Positions 12,391-24,445 of a stretch of DNA of 64,000 nucleotides are shown here, in pieces; position 1 is the stretch's first letter, and each line of letters begins with the position of its first letter. The stretch covers positions 43,187,750-43,251,749 of the forward strand of contig CM067358.1 in the NCBI GenBank assembly GCA_034190875.2. The letters are read 5' to 3'. The DNA comes from Urechis unicinctus (taxonomy: Eukaryota; Annelida; Polychaeta; Xenopneusta; Urechidae). The notes under the pieces are model-generated. The model did not search any database. It was not told the DNA's origin and saw only the letters and a program-made list of their open reading frames with translations. Made by a program: the position numbers and the translations under genes.

Positions 12391-13010
12391 ATAGCTCGCC
12401 ACAACCATTCAAAAATTGACTCAGCATACAATCTTGATTTGCTTGAGGCGCGGCATAACGGATTGAATCATAATGTTTAATGCTATCTTCCTAATATGGA
12501 ACAGCTACGTGCGATGTTGTATTGCCTTATGTTCTCTCGGTAATGGCTTGGCTACAGATGATTGTCTGTTTTGAATAATGGTATAACATAAGCACATTCC
12601 CACATCTGAAACAGTTCCTTCATTAATGTCCTGGTTTGATATGATTAAGAGTGGTAGCGATATTTCTGTAGCGAGTTCCTTTAGAAGCAGTGGGAAGTGT
12701 TAATCTGGCTTGACCAGTTGCCTTGTTTGGGTTTAACAAAGTTTTCGATTTAAGGACATCGTCCTGACTAATAGATAGTCTCTCTAATTGTTCCTCAACA
12801 CTAATGTTGAATAATGTAATTGGCTCCGAGAGTCCTGCTGTCGTATCCGTAAATACTGATGCTAAGGAACCATGTCTTCCGAAATTACAGTATTGGCACT
12901 ATCCAATAAAGAACCTACGGTGTCTTTTGTTTTCAGTTTTGACCTTGCATAGCCGTAAAATGCTTTTGGTTTGTTTTTATATGACTTGCTAAACTAACCT
13001 CAAATGATCC
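12391..13010. other. no gene recognised
   Basis: Unique sequence between two repeat tracts; nothing supportable. Confidence 0.4.
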
Positions 13011-13011
13011 T

Positions 13012-13102
13012 TATATATATATATATATAGATATATAGATATATATATATATATATATAGATATATAGAGATAGATATAGAGATATATATAGAGATATAG
13101 AG

Positions 13103-13156
<54 letters not shown>

Positions 13157-13872
13157 CTAGAGCTAGAGAGATCTAGAGAAAGAGAGACTAGAGAGGAGAG
13201 AGACAGAGAGTCTCTCAGACAGAGAGAGAGAGATATCTCTCTTTATAGAGACAGGGATATAGAGAGGGATAGAGAGAGATCTATACAGAGAGAGAGAGAG
13301 ACATAGATATATAGAGAGATATACATAGAGATACAGATAAGAGACATAAAGATACATAAGAGATAGACAGAAATAGATAGAGACATGAGAGAGACAGAGA
13401 GATATAGAGAGACATATATATATTTATATATATATATACAGATATTTTATATATATATATACATATATATATATATAGAAACACGCATATATAAATATAG
13501 AGGGAGAGAGATAGATATACACGCATATATATATATTTAGATATATAGATATCTAGAGATAGGGAGAGAGAGAGAGAAAGATATATAGAGAGAGATAGAG
13601 TATAGAGAGATATCCCTCTAGAGAGAATATATCTCCGAGAGAGATAAAGAGAGAGATCTCTCTAGAGAGACAGAGAGATATACATATAGAGATCCATCTC
13701 TCTATACATATATAGATATAAATATATAAAAAATATCTCTCCCCCTCTCTCTACATATGCATATATATATATATAATCCCTCTATATATATCTATATATA
13801 TATATATATCTCTATATATATATATATATCTATATATATATATATCTATATATATATATTATATATATATAT
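13012..13872. repeat. compound TA/GA microsatellite
   Basis: About 860 bases of interleaved TA, GA, TAGA and CTCT runs, including many short palindromes. Open frames are Tyr/Ser/Leu/Ile-rich artefacts. Confidence 0.95.
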
Positions 13873-14912
13873 TCAGGCGAAACCAACCACAACCGAACGC
13901 GCTCGTTGAATGAATTCACTTGAGTTCCTGTGGGTCAGCCTATCTGCCTATAGTCGGGTAGTGGTATATTTTGAACCGTCAATTCAAGAGGTACATGTAT
14001 TTTATTTATCCAAAACCATTTTATTTATTGCTGTTGTCCTGAAGTTTGATGATATACGAGTTAACAACACTTAGTTGTTTGATCGCATTCAGCAAGCGAA
14101 AGGCTTGAGCCTCATCCAGATGATAGTTGTTCCTACTTTATTATCGCTCACAACTGGCGCTATAACTTTTCAAAATTTGAATGCTTCAAACACTGTTGAC
14201 TTGTGCCTTGTTACAATTCATTGCTATTAGCCCAACATACAAACGTCAGGTTTTGTTACCTTCAGCAGTAGTTCCCGTACTTGGTTCGGTAAGGCTAATT
14301 GCTATAACTTTTCTTAAGGAACAGTATCGTAATCTGAAGGTAGGTTAAAGATAGAAAGATTTATCAGTGTTTATATAATCGATCTATTGCCCTCGGTTCT
14401 ATTGGTAGGGGTGTCAGCCGAACCTCGCCGCAGGCGGCCGCGCTTGTGCCTCAATGTTAATTCCAATTTCTTTCAACTTGCTCTAACTGGCATTTATATT
14501 TAAGATACATGGACGAATGATACATCAAACGAGAGCTAACGTATTGAATTTCAATAATATTGCTTTACTTTTCGCATTTTACCCCGTTTGAGCCATAAAA
14601 GTTGTGTGTTTGTGGAGCAATACGTTAAAATTCTCTGCGAACATTTTTGACTTTTCAAGATTCAGCCCGTTTCGAATTCTCTAAATCGGTTCGCAGTTGT
14701 TACTCGTATCGTTTTTATTGTTTAGTAGATGACAAGATGACATTCTAATGTTTATGATCATATAAAATCTAAAAAAAATGGCCAAAGGGAAAATAATATT
14801 ATTTGCGTACGAAATGTTACGGTGTAAACAAATGTATTTTTTTCCCAATTTCATCAGATGGCTGCGACATATGTACACACTTTTAACAAATTTAAGTATG
14901 ATGTTACAAATG

Positions 14913-15584
14913 GGTTAAGTTTATTTTCTTATTAAATGGACCGGAATGGTCGTATTTTGCACTTCAAAACGCTGTCCAATCATCTCATGCTCGCCGCGTG
15001 AGCCCGTATCAGGGTCAACTTTGCCTTCACTCAACACGGCTTCGCACTCTCGCAACCACCGCTGAACGTGCTCCGTTAAACAAAGTCGATTTTCCTTCAT
15101 TTATCAATCCGAGCCCTAATATCCATCTATATACAGGGGTAATTCAAGTATAGTGGAATACTTTGGTCAAGTTTATTTTCTTATTAAATGGACCGGAATT
15201 GTCGTATTTTAGACTTTAAAATGTTCGATTTTGTCATGCCCGAGCCGGGAGAACGTATAGCATGCCTTCACACGGCCGACTCAAGATCGCTTACGCGACT
15301 GATCGCCTGGGGTCATACAAAGTCGATTTTCGTTCATTTATCAATCTGAGCCCTAATATCCATCTATATACAGGGGTAATTCAAGTATAGTGGAATACTT
15401 TGGTTAAGTTTATTTTCTTATTAAATGGACCGGAATTGTCGTATTTTAGACTTTAAAATGTTCGATTTTGTCATGCCCGAGCCGGGAGAACGCATAGCAT
15501 GCCTTCACACGGCCGACTCAAGATCGCTTACGCGACTGATCGCTTGGGGTCATACAAAGTCGATTTTCGTTCATTTATCAATCT
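14913..15584. repeat. array A inside hAT-like element
   Basis: Units begin near 14913, 15165 and 15402 with AAGTTTATTTTCTTATTAAA and carry CCGGAAT(G/T)GTCGTATTTT. Units 2 and 3 are almost identical, unit 1 is more diverged, and unit 3 is shortened where array B starts. Confidence 0.8.
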
Positions 15585-16020
15585 GAAACATAGCTTTTTA
15601 GAATCCTCTACATTGTACATTTCTTTTGGTTTAATTTCACTATGATATTCAAAATATAAGACATGAAAAGTGGCTGTTATCCCTTACCTTAGAATTCTGG
15701 CACAAAACTGAGCAATTCCATGGAATTTGAAACCTCTATAAATTTTTTACTAATTGATTTAAAAAAATGAAACATAGCATTTTAGAATCCTCTAGATTAT
15801 ACATTTCTTGTGGTTTAATTTCACTATAATATTCAAAATATAAGATATGAAAAGTGTTTGTTATCCCTTACCGTAGAATTCTGGCACAAAACCGAGCAAT
15901 ACCATGGAAATTGAAACCTCAATAACTTTTTTTCTAATTGACTTAAAAAAATGAAACATAGCTTTTTATAATCCTCATGAGTATACCTATGTTTATGTAT
16001 AATTTCAACAAGTTACAATG
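15585..16020. repeat. array B inside hAT-like element
   Basis: Units at 15585, 15769 and 15953 (184-base spacing); the third is truncated. Each has GAATTCTGGCACAAAAC and an AATTCCATGGAA-type block. The same array recurs inverted at about 24530-25000. Confidence 0.8.
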
Positions 16021-16054
16021 AATTTGAAAAAATCACTGACAGCCCTACTATTGG

Positions 16055-17230
16055 GGGTCATAGATCTATAGATGCTTATCTTTCCATCTTCAACCTACCT
16101 TCTGATACGAATCTCTGTGCAACAGACCAGTCGGACCGAATACTTAGTAACAAGGCTTGTTGGGAGACCACTGTAAGTCTATAATATGTTATTTATCAGA
16201 TAGCATGCAGAGAGTCAGTTTCACATGACATAGCTCAAAGATCATCAAAGACGGTATTTACCTCATCCCACCGGGTTTGACTCTTCGTTACTGTCTCACT
16301 CAAGTCCATAAGCTGCAATGGCCAAACTGGACACCGAGTTATAATTGCAGACTAAGTCCATTATAGAAAGCTAGGCAATGTTGTTTATCTGCATCATAAA
16401 AAAATGAACCACTATGACACGTGGGAATACAATATTTTCTGACTTATGAAACATAAACAAGTAAATTTTATGTTGCCAACGCTCGTTTGAAACATTTCCA
16501 CGCCACTTCATCATGGGACAATTCATCAAGTGACCGTCCTTTGACTTTGGCTCGATCATGCAGACAAAACGCTCGTGATTCTTTAAGTTCACTGTCCCAA
16601 GATCCCAATGCACAAATCATTTACGAATCATAATATCGCCCAATCGTTGGTGATAACAAAACGCCTCTCAAACAGGCTTGTCCACTTCCGCCAGACATTG
16701 TAAACATCAACTGTGTGATAAAAATTGGGATTTCTCAATAAATAAAGGTGTGCTAACAGTTGGCAATGAAATATAACATAATTTTGGTCAGGGGAACCTA
16801 ATGAAACTGTCCAGATGACTCCAGCGCTGTACATACTAGTGGTGTCTGAACATTCAATGTGAATCCAGCCATGAATGCGCAATGGCGACATGAAGAGAGA
16901 TTTTGAACGACATGGGATCACATAAAGTTGACTGTTTCCCGACAACGAAACAATTTTGAAGGTCCCTGGTGACAGTTGGAGCACCTTTCTTAAATATCAC
17001 ACTTTTCATGTCTGAGTCGATTTTGATACTGTCATGGCAGAAGTGGACACTGTTTTCTGTGCATACAAGGCCATCACATACCAATGACTGCTTATCGAAA
17101 ACTTTTTTTGATCTAATGCAGATTACATATTTTGTTTTAGTTGACATTTGTCAAGGTATTCACCACATGGTCCATTAATCACATGAATGTATTTCAGTAA
17201 TCTGAGAATTTCCTGTGTATGTCTTCATCC
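16055..17230. other. NUP35 upstream region with minus-strand open frames
   Basis: No confident gene. Three minus-strand open frames (16371-16613, 16628-16984, 16854-17147) lie in different frames and two overlap, with fairly protein-like composition (for example VIFKKGAPTVTRDLQ). They might be remains of a gene divergent from NUP35 or chance. A 5' non-coding NUP35 exon is expected upstream, because an acceptor precedes the start codon. Confidence 0.3.
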
Positions 17231-17242
17231 AGGTAAATTATA

Positions 17243-20200
17243 ATGATGCAGCCTCCTCCATATGAGCCTATGGCCATGGGCTCTCCCACCAGTCCGATCA
17301 TGGGGTCCCCTTCTGGAGGTCACTCCGCTGTACAGAGTCCTTATCTCCCATCTTATCTCTTTGGTGAACCAGCTTCTGCATCCCCTGCAGTAAGTTACTG
17401 AACATTTTCTTTACTTTAAATGTTACTCAGAAGGCACTTGTGGTTGAACACATATGAGATCCTTCTCTGCTTTCTACAAGTTGATTATTGATATCTATGC
17501 TGATAGCCATTGGCCAAGTTTTCCTCATGTTTTCTCTACCATGCCTTGACAATGTCTTTGTTTCTTTTTCTGGGTGAATGTTTGGCAACAAATTTGAGAT
17601 GTACACACAAGTTAAAGAGACTGTTCAGCCCCATATTTGTAACGAGGTTGCCTAGCAAGCTGTTTGGCAACCGTACCTTGGAAACCAAAAATTTTCAAAC
17701 TGTGATCTCTGAAAATAGATCCTAACTTTGGCTGTCGCCATTAATGCTGTCGGAAATTACCCCTCCTGTTTGTCGGTCTAATATTTATGTCTGCATTTAA
17801 TGTAGCTGTGTATTTACAAAATGATCCCTGAGTGCCCGATATGGGGCTGAACAGCCTCTTTTATATGGTTCATGAGATCATCCTCATGTCTGGTTCCTCA
17901 TGTTTTCAATGCCATTTGTCAATGATGTTTGTGTGGCAGCCTCCTGCCCGGTTATGGTCTGGTGCCAGCCCCCAGCAGGTGAGGACACCAATGGCTGGAG
18001 TACGACCTGGGTCACACTCTACCCCCATCAGTCATCATCAGGCTGCTAACCCTGGTCGAATGGACCCACGCATCAAGTGAGTTGTATGATGGTCAGAATG
18101 AAACTGTTGGGTAAAAAGATTATATTGGATCCTCCTCCTTTTATCTGCCCAGGCCTTGGTGTGTCAACAAAATACTAACACTGATCTACTTCCATTTAAG
18201 GTGTTTAAATATAGATTTATCAGTTTGGGTTATTCCTAGTTTGGTCATTTGTTTCAGAAGTCATTCAGACTGTCCAAATGTCAGCTTCACAATGTTGTAT
18301 CATTTAACCATGTTAACTTGCATTTAGCGAACTCATCTCAACCTAGATTGATGTTTAGCGATATTATTGTCCATTGTTTTAGCAGCAGGACAAAAGAAAA
18401 AACTGGTGGTCCTCCTGTACAGAGCCTGGCTGACAGCATCAAGGGTCCTGGTCAGACCCCAGACAGACGGGTAAGTTTGGACCCCTGTCACTCCCCACAC
18501 ACCACCACTCCAGAGCTGTAATGGAATGTTTGGCCTGGCTGTTAACAGAAATATGAAGTACTACCAAAGGGGGTGTTACAGCTTTCTAATCGGAAGAGAT
18601 TCACTTTCATTGATTTATGTTCTGTGTTGTATGAGTCTTGTGGATGGGTGTGTGTGAAGGTGTATAGGTGTGTGTGTGAAGGTGTATGGGTGTGTGTGAA
18701 GGTGTATGTGTGTGGGTGAAGGTGTATGGGTGATGATTTTGGAGGGAGGATAGATCTTACATATTCATGAGTGTTGTTAATCTACCAGCTCACAATCAAT
18801 ATTAAATCACTCTCTGTCCACATAACTCTCTTACACAGATATATCAATTATATGTGACAAACTTCAAGGCCATAGATGTAGAGAAATAGAGGTGTTGTTG
18901 TGTGGTTTGGGAATGGTCTCAGGTTTGGTGTTAGACTTGTTCTCAGTTTATATTTAATAGATTCGACTTCTATGCAGCTTAAGGGATTGAGTTAATATTC
19001 CTGTTATGTTTTATATGGCATTGAATACCTGTGGCATGAAACATAATTCACTAGCCTCTGCTTTACAGGTGGATTTAGAGTCTTCGATGAATGCCAGTAG
19101 GCATGGTTTTTTCCCAGCAGGTACTCCTCTGACACCTGTTGCCCACACACCAGGTAACTCATTCTGATTAACACACCTATATATATTTATTGATTAGTAA
19201 CAGGCGACATCCACCTGCAGTTCTTAACCATGGTTTGATTCTTGTGCCAGCAGGAGACATGACTGTTTTTGGCACACCTACTGGACAGATGCAAGATTCT
19301 AGTTTTTACGCTCACGCCAAGAAGACACCTCCATCGCCTGCGCAAATTGATCCCTTCTATACACAGGGGTATGTTCAGACATAGTCTTAATCAAGATCAT
19401 ATGAATGTTTATCAGGGATATTTGATAAATGGTTGGAATGGATTTAGTTGGTACGTGTACTAATGGTGTTTTATACAAATCATACCAAGTTATACATAGT
19501 AATAGGAGTTAGAAATGACTCTTTGCTCATACCAGTTATTGAGTGAAACCACTTTGAGACCTGTTCACAAAGTTACCTGTGATAGGCAGGCACACTTTAC
19601 TGAATTTATGAATACTGCACCATTGAGATATTTCTATGTGATTTACAGAGAAGATCTTGGGCCAGGTGAAGATCTGGACGAAACATGGGTGACCGTATTT
19701 GGGTAGGAATCTCCCTGGTTTTTATTTCCTGTGCCATCAAACCCCATATTTATTTATATCTACTTTTACAAGTACCATGTTAAATATTCGATGTTTTATT
19801 TAACTGGTGATATTTTTATGATGTTGTTGCGTGCAGGTTTCCGCCAGCAGCGACGTCATTCATCCTCCAGCAGTTCTCCCAGTATGGAAATATCGTTAAG
19901 CATGTGGTGCGTACAGTACCAGATTTAGCTGTCCCTTTAATTCCACCACATCCATTGTGATGTCTTTAATTGTCACAGTTACCACAACTGCTTACCGTGA
20001 CCACAAGAACACAAAAGGTTTCAGAAGGAATAACTATTGTCAATATATTGACCAAATGATTATATATCATTAAAGTGTATATCATAAGCTCATGTTTACA
20101 CTATTTTTCAATCCATAAATTGTGCTATATTGATAGGTATTCAAACATTGTAGGGTCTGTTTTCCTCATTGTGAATTACAGATAGCACCTGATGGTAATT

Positions 20201-21442
20201 GGATGCACATACACTACCAGTCCAAATTACAAGCCAAGAAAGCACTCAGTAAAAACGGGAAGATCTTTTGTAACAGCATTATGGTTGGAGTGACAGTGTG
20301 TATTGACAAGGTATGTCATCTGTGTGTGTGTGTGAATGTTTCAGTGGCTAAGAACTGAAAATGTTCCGGACATATCTCTGTTGAGTTTTTTGTTTGCAGG
20401 TTTTGAATGACCAGTTATTTGTAGACATTGCTGTATTTATGAGCCATTATGAGACCTGTGTTAATATGGAATGAATGCAGGATGTGTTTATAGGTGCTGT
20501 GTTTCTGTGGTCAATGTGTATTTAAGCGCTGTCTTTTTCGATGTGGATATATTGCTAGTCTATTTCAGCGGTGTGGTTTAGCTGTAGCTATTTACATACA
20601 TATATATATAGTTATATATAGATACATTCGTTGTGTACAGACTGTCCTGCATGGGGAGAATACAGACCCTAACAACACGCTACACAAGTCCTGCTATCTG
20701 GATGCTAACACCAGTCTCAACATGTCTGCTCGCAAGAACACTCCCATACGACCGCTAACTGCAGCATACCAGGCTGTCAAGAGTGAACACGAGGTGAGTT
20801 GCCTTGATCAACGAGATCAGGGCTTTGTGATGGTAGATATGAGGTTATTAGACAAATTGTAGGTTACATTAAGTGACTGCGAGTGGTTGAAGATCTGTCA
20901 ATTAGTAATGCCTGTGCTGTGGATGGTGTTGCAGTTGTAGGCTGTATTAGAACTGTGAGGAAGTCTGAATTGAGTGTTGAATGCTAAATCAGAACAGGGA
21001 CATGGATAATATACATGACTACATGAGGAAACAGGAGCCTATATGTTGTCACCATGGTACTTAACTTGGTTGGGGCATCTGATACATTAAGTATACATGA
21101 AGTATGTGCTGTATTTAGCATTGAGCCAGTGGGAAATATGGTTGCTTTACAAATATGCTATACAAACGGTACCTATGCTTTCAACCATACAATCCTTGCA
21201 TACCGTTCCCCCTTACTTGTCACTTCACAGTGGTGTCCACCTATCACTGGAACACTCAAGTTTAACCAAATTTTGATAGTGGGGCATTGGATTGTTACCT
21301 ATTGTAACTTATGATTTGTAGCCGAGTTCATGGCTTGGTTCACTTAGGTTCCCTTGTGTTTCAGGTGCTGCAGACGGGAAATACTCCACAAAAGAGCAGC
21401 AATGTCGTCTCCAAAGCCATGGATTACATGTTTGGGTGGTGA
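17243..21442 (+). CDS. NUP35: nucleoporin NUP35 (Nup53/MPPN), 10 coding exons
   Basis: Nuclear-pore protein of the inner ring; it binds NUP93, NUP155 and NDC1 and tethers the pore to the nuclear membrane. Exons: 17243-17389, 17940-18076, 18383-18470, 19069-19153, 19254-19368, 19649-19702, 19837-19906, 20182-20310, 20641-20793, 21365-21442; all have GT-AG borders and phases agree, giving 351 residues (human 326). The N terminus has the family's MGSPTSP motif. Next come [10 protein letters not shown], then the RRM-type dimerisation domain (about 201-276: [39 protein letters not shown]). The C terminus ends KAMDYMFGW, the membrane-binding amphipathic helix. Start: first of two adjacent ATGs, ten bases after a splice acceptor, so a 5' UTR exon lies upstream. 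Exons 3 and 5 have NAGNAG acceptors. It converges on GID8. Identification is secure. Confidence 0.95.
18643..18735. repeat. GT-rich tandem repeat in NUP35 intron 3
   Basis: About four loose copies of a 22-24 base unit containing GTGTGTGAAGGTGTATGGGT. Confidence 0.7.
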
Positions 21443-21730
21443 CATTGTTTTTAGTTGAATCAATAGGAAATCAGAATTGGGCGATGTTTTAACAATCTGA
21501 AATGGACAAGCAAGATCATGTATGCATGGAGGACATGAAAAGTGAAGAGAAATTGCAATCCCTGCGTGTGTCCAAGTGTATTTGTGGACATATTTAGTAA
21601 ACTATGTTTTGTTCCCCGTATTATCAAATAACAAAAGTATTGAATTATCTGAACGTTCAGACTGTTTGTGTCTGTTTGTGAAGCTGAGGATGTATATGTG
21701 TGCAAGTGAATTGTGTGATTGGGGAATGTT

Positions 21731-21736
21731 AATAAA
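21731..21736 (+). terminator. NUP35 polyadenylation signal
   Basis: AATAAA 289 bases after the NUP35 stop codon, followed by TGT-rich sequence. It is the first good hexamer downstream. Confidence 0.5.
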
Positions 21737-21778
21737 TGTCAACATTCTCTTTATGTTCCTCTTAGTAAACTTACAATG

Positions 21779-22135
21779 CAGGGATGCCAATTTTCCTTGG
21801 AAATCTGCGGATTTCGTGGCCGCCAGGGTCCATTGGGATCCATTAATCCGCAGGGGGCCTTTGCGGCCCCATGGCCCCAGGCAAATTTTCCTCTCTTTTT
21901 TTTACAAAATCCTGTTGATATCCCTGGATACTGAATCCCTTTGAATAGCTGGATGATATCAGGGTTGACGGGAGGAGACTATCACGATGTTTAGACACTT
22001 GGCATCAACGAATGAAATACACTGGAGTGGCCGGCAAATTCGGCCCAGTAACGTTTAAAGCCACCCTTGAAATTTTGAATTACCAGGAAAAGGAGCCCCT
22101 AAAAGAATAAAAATTCCCTGCTTGGCATAGACCCT
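21779..22135. mobile_element. possible hAT-like MITE remnant
   Basis: Starts CAGGGATGCCAATTTTCC and ends near GGAAAAG..AATTCCCTGCTTGGCAT, so a TGCCAA/TTGGCA inverted pair lies near the two ends. GC-rich palindromic blocks (GGCCTTTGCGGCCCC) lie inside. The right terminus is eroded and no clean target duplication is visible, so this is a weak call. Confidence 0.35.
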
Positions 22136-22139
22136 TTGC

Positions 22140-23010
22140 CTACCCTGGTTAACAAACCCTGACCAAGATGTAAGTTGTTGAGTACCAAGCCACGGGAATA
22201 AGGTGGAGTGTTTTTCAACAGCCATAATAATCCCAAATTGGCTCAGATTATACTTAAAGAGAACTTAGTTAAGCTGCCTTAATTCTGTACTATCACCAAT
22301 AAAATCTGCAAATTTCAACAGATCTACCTAAATCAATATCAGGGAGAAATGTGGTCTGCCTGGTCAGCTTTTGAGTGAGACAGAATGTAGATTTAATGAC
22401 TATTTGAGAGTAATAATTCCACAAAACAATAGACAATAAACTCTTGTATCATTTTAATATAAATATCTACATAATGTACAGGAAATGAACACAGGTGTAA
22501 CATGACTTTTGCTATACATGGTCCATTCATTCTAACATCCACACCACAAGCAATCAGTTCCTGACATCAGACTAACAAGTGGCAAGCAGTTTGTTAATTA
22601 TATATATATATGATAGATATATATATGACACCAGGAACAGAGTACTGTAAGTTCTCAGCATCATCAGGTTATGTTTCTTTCACACTGACAATAGATTTGA
22701 CCACATGCAATCTATGTTTTCTGATTATAAGCTACCTCCTGAGAATCAGCACACGGTTGGTGAGTTTCTTTAAAATACTCCTCAACATACAGAACATCTG
22801 TGGAAGCATCTTCATAGGTGAGATAGATGTCTGGATTGCACTTGTATAGTACAAGGGGTGATTGGCCTTTTAGACAATAAATCTGTGACAATCTGGGTCC
22901 AGATAAAGCATTTAAGAAGATACGCACACAATAGGACTGAACCATTGGAATCTTTGAGAAGTTTCAATGGGAGATTTGCACATACAGCTTCATTTCTTCA
23001 CTTCATGTCT
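22140..23010. other. region between convergent NUP35 and GID8
   Basis: Mostly GID8 3' UTR on the minus strand, by inference. A possible minus-strand ATTAAA signal lies at 22453-22458. A short TA run lies at 22600-22625. No separate gene is seen. Confidence 0.35.
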
Positions 23011-24065
23011 TCAATACTTCCCTTTGGCAATGTCTGTCATCTTGGGATATTTCACTTTCTTGGCATCCAACTGCTCTTGTGACCATAGCAATAGTTTGAG
23101 AAGGTTGGCAAGCTTTGGTGTTTGTTGTCGGTTCTCCATTTCCAACATTGCTGCATTCAATTCACTGGCAACCTGCTCAAGAACATGAAACCCTTTCTAT
23201 TGTAGTAATAAGCATGTAGCTGTTGACAGGATTAAATGTACAACAATATGTATGGCAGACCTTTTGACGTTGTGACTGATGAAGCAGTTCACCAAATGGA
23301 GAATTGTCAGGATCTTCAAACGCTAGCAGAGCTAGTACCCTCTCAAGTTCTGAGAGTATCTCCGGATTCTCTTCACCCTGCTCGGCTAGATGTGACTGTG
23401 CATATGTCAAAGCTTCCTCAACTCTTTGTTCCCTAATCAACTCAATCAGATGTTGTTGCTGCAAGCACGGACGGGTATCAGCATCATAGAGTATGGATGA
23501 GTATGACCACTGGTCTCAAATATTATGAATAAAGAATTCTTTAAAGGCAAAACTAATATTACAGTTAACAGAAATACTCACTTGTAAGTGAAAATAAAGA
23601 TATCTGTTGTTGTCCAATAATTCAGGGTGGATGTCATTGACAAGAGATATGGCTTCCTGGATTTGACCATTTTGTATGGCTTCCCTGATTTTGATCCTGT
23701 CATCCAAAGTATCGAGATCCACTGATGGCTGGATTCCTGACTCCATTCTGAACTTTTCTGCAGCCTCCTTAAATCCCTCTTGAACAGGAAACAAAGATGT
23801 GTGATTGTTAATGGACTAATTAACCAGTGTGATTAGCAGAATAAATTGTTGTATGCAGACATGCATTAATATTTATAACATCAGCCAGGCTTTACAGAAT
23901 GGAGGCATAAATTTCAAGCCAAATACATGTTGATCGGCACTAACCTGTCACAAGGTAGTTCATGATGAGTCGGTTCATATCTGCTCGTGTTATATGGAGA
24001 GAATGGAGACGCTCCATCCAATCATCTCTGGATATATCTTCCTGTTTCTCTCCTGGAAAACTCAT
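23011..24065 (-). CDS. GID8: GID8/TWA1, GID/CTLH E3 ubiquitin-ligase subunit
   Basis: Scaffold subunit of the GID/CTLH ubiquitin ligase (with RANBP9, MAEA, RMND5); also linked to nuclear beta-catenin retention. Exons on the minus strand: 24065-23945, 23778-23582, 23458-23261, 23172-23011; phases 1, 0, 0 agree, giving 225 residues (human 228). LisH motif about 26-58 ([20 protein letters not shown]), CTLH about 64-121 ([29 protein letters not shown]), then the CRA region ([32 protein letters not shown]). The frame ends GKY then stop at 23011, whereas one base less in the GGG of codon 51 of the last exon would read GSIEDMK then stop at 22998, close to the usual VIEEPK tail. A TTAG acceptor one base before the ATG implies a 5' UTR intron. 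The exon 3 donor is a weak GTCTGC. Confidence 0.94.
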
Positions 24066-24445
24066 TCTAAGGACACAGTATAACAGTTTAACAGAGACAT
24101 ATACAGAGACAAGTGGAAGGTACTGTATTTTAGACATTAAGGGTAACACTGTGGAATGCGTTATATACACAGTGACTGTATACATGACATCTTACTGAAT
24201 AATTCAAACAGCAATCAAACCCAATCGACCCTAAACAATGCCCTACGCAAATGCATCACTATATTATCATTGAGTTATTATCCCACTGAAACTCCGCACT
24301 CTCCCGAACCTACACCGCCTCACCTCCCAACGCCTCCATCTACCACATTCTCCATCCCCACCCCACCCCGGCCCCTACATACATACTAGCTCAATCTACA
24401 CAGACAGACATATTTGTGACTGCGACCCCATGAATGCAGGTATGT

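Larger units (their letters stand above)
14406..16047 (+). mobile_element. hAT-like non-autonomous DNA element, copy 1
   Basis: The left end TAGGGGTGTCAG and the right end CTGACAGCCCTA are near-perfect 12-base terminal inverted repeats. The direct repeat CTATTGG flanks both ends (14399-14405 and 16048-16054), a target-site duplication of 7 bases, or 8 with one change. The TAGGG(G/C)TGTCAG terminus and duplication size fit the hAT superfamily; no transposase frame is present. The centre holds two tandem arrays: three units of 252/237/186 bases from 14913, and three units of about 184 bases from 15585 starting GAAACATAGC. A shorter copy lies at 24446-25645 in opposite orientation. Confidence 0.75.
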
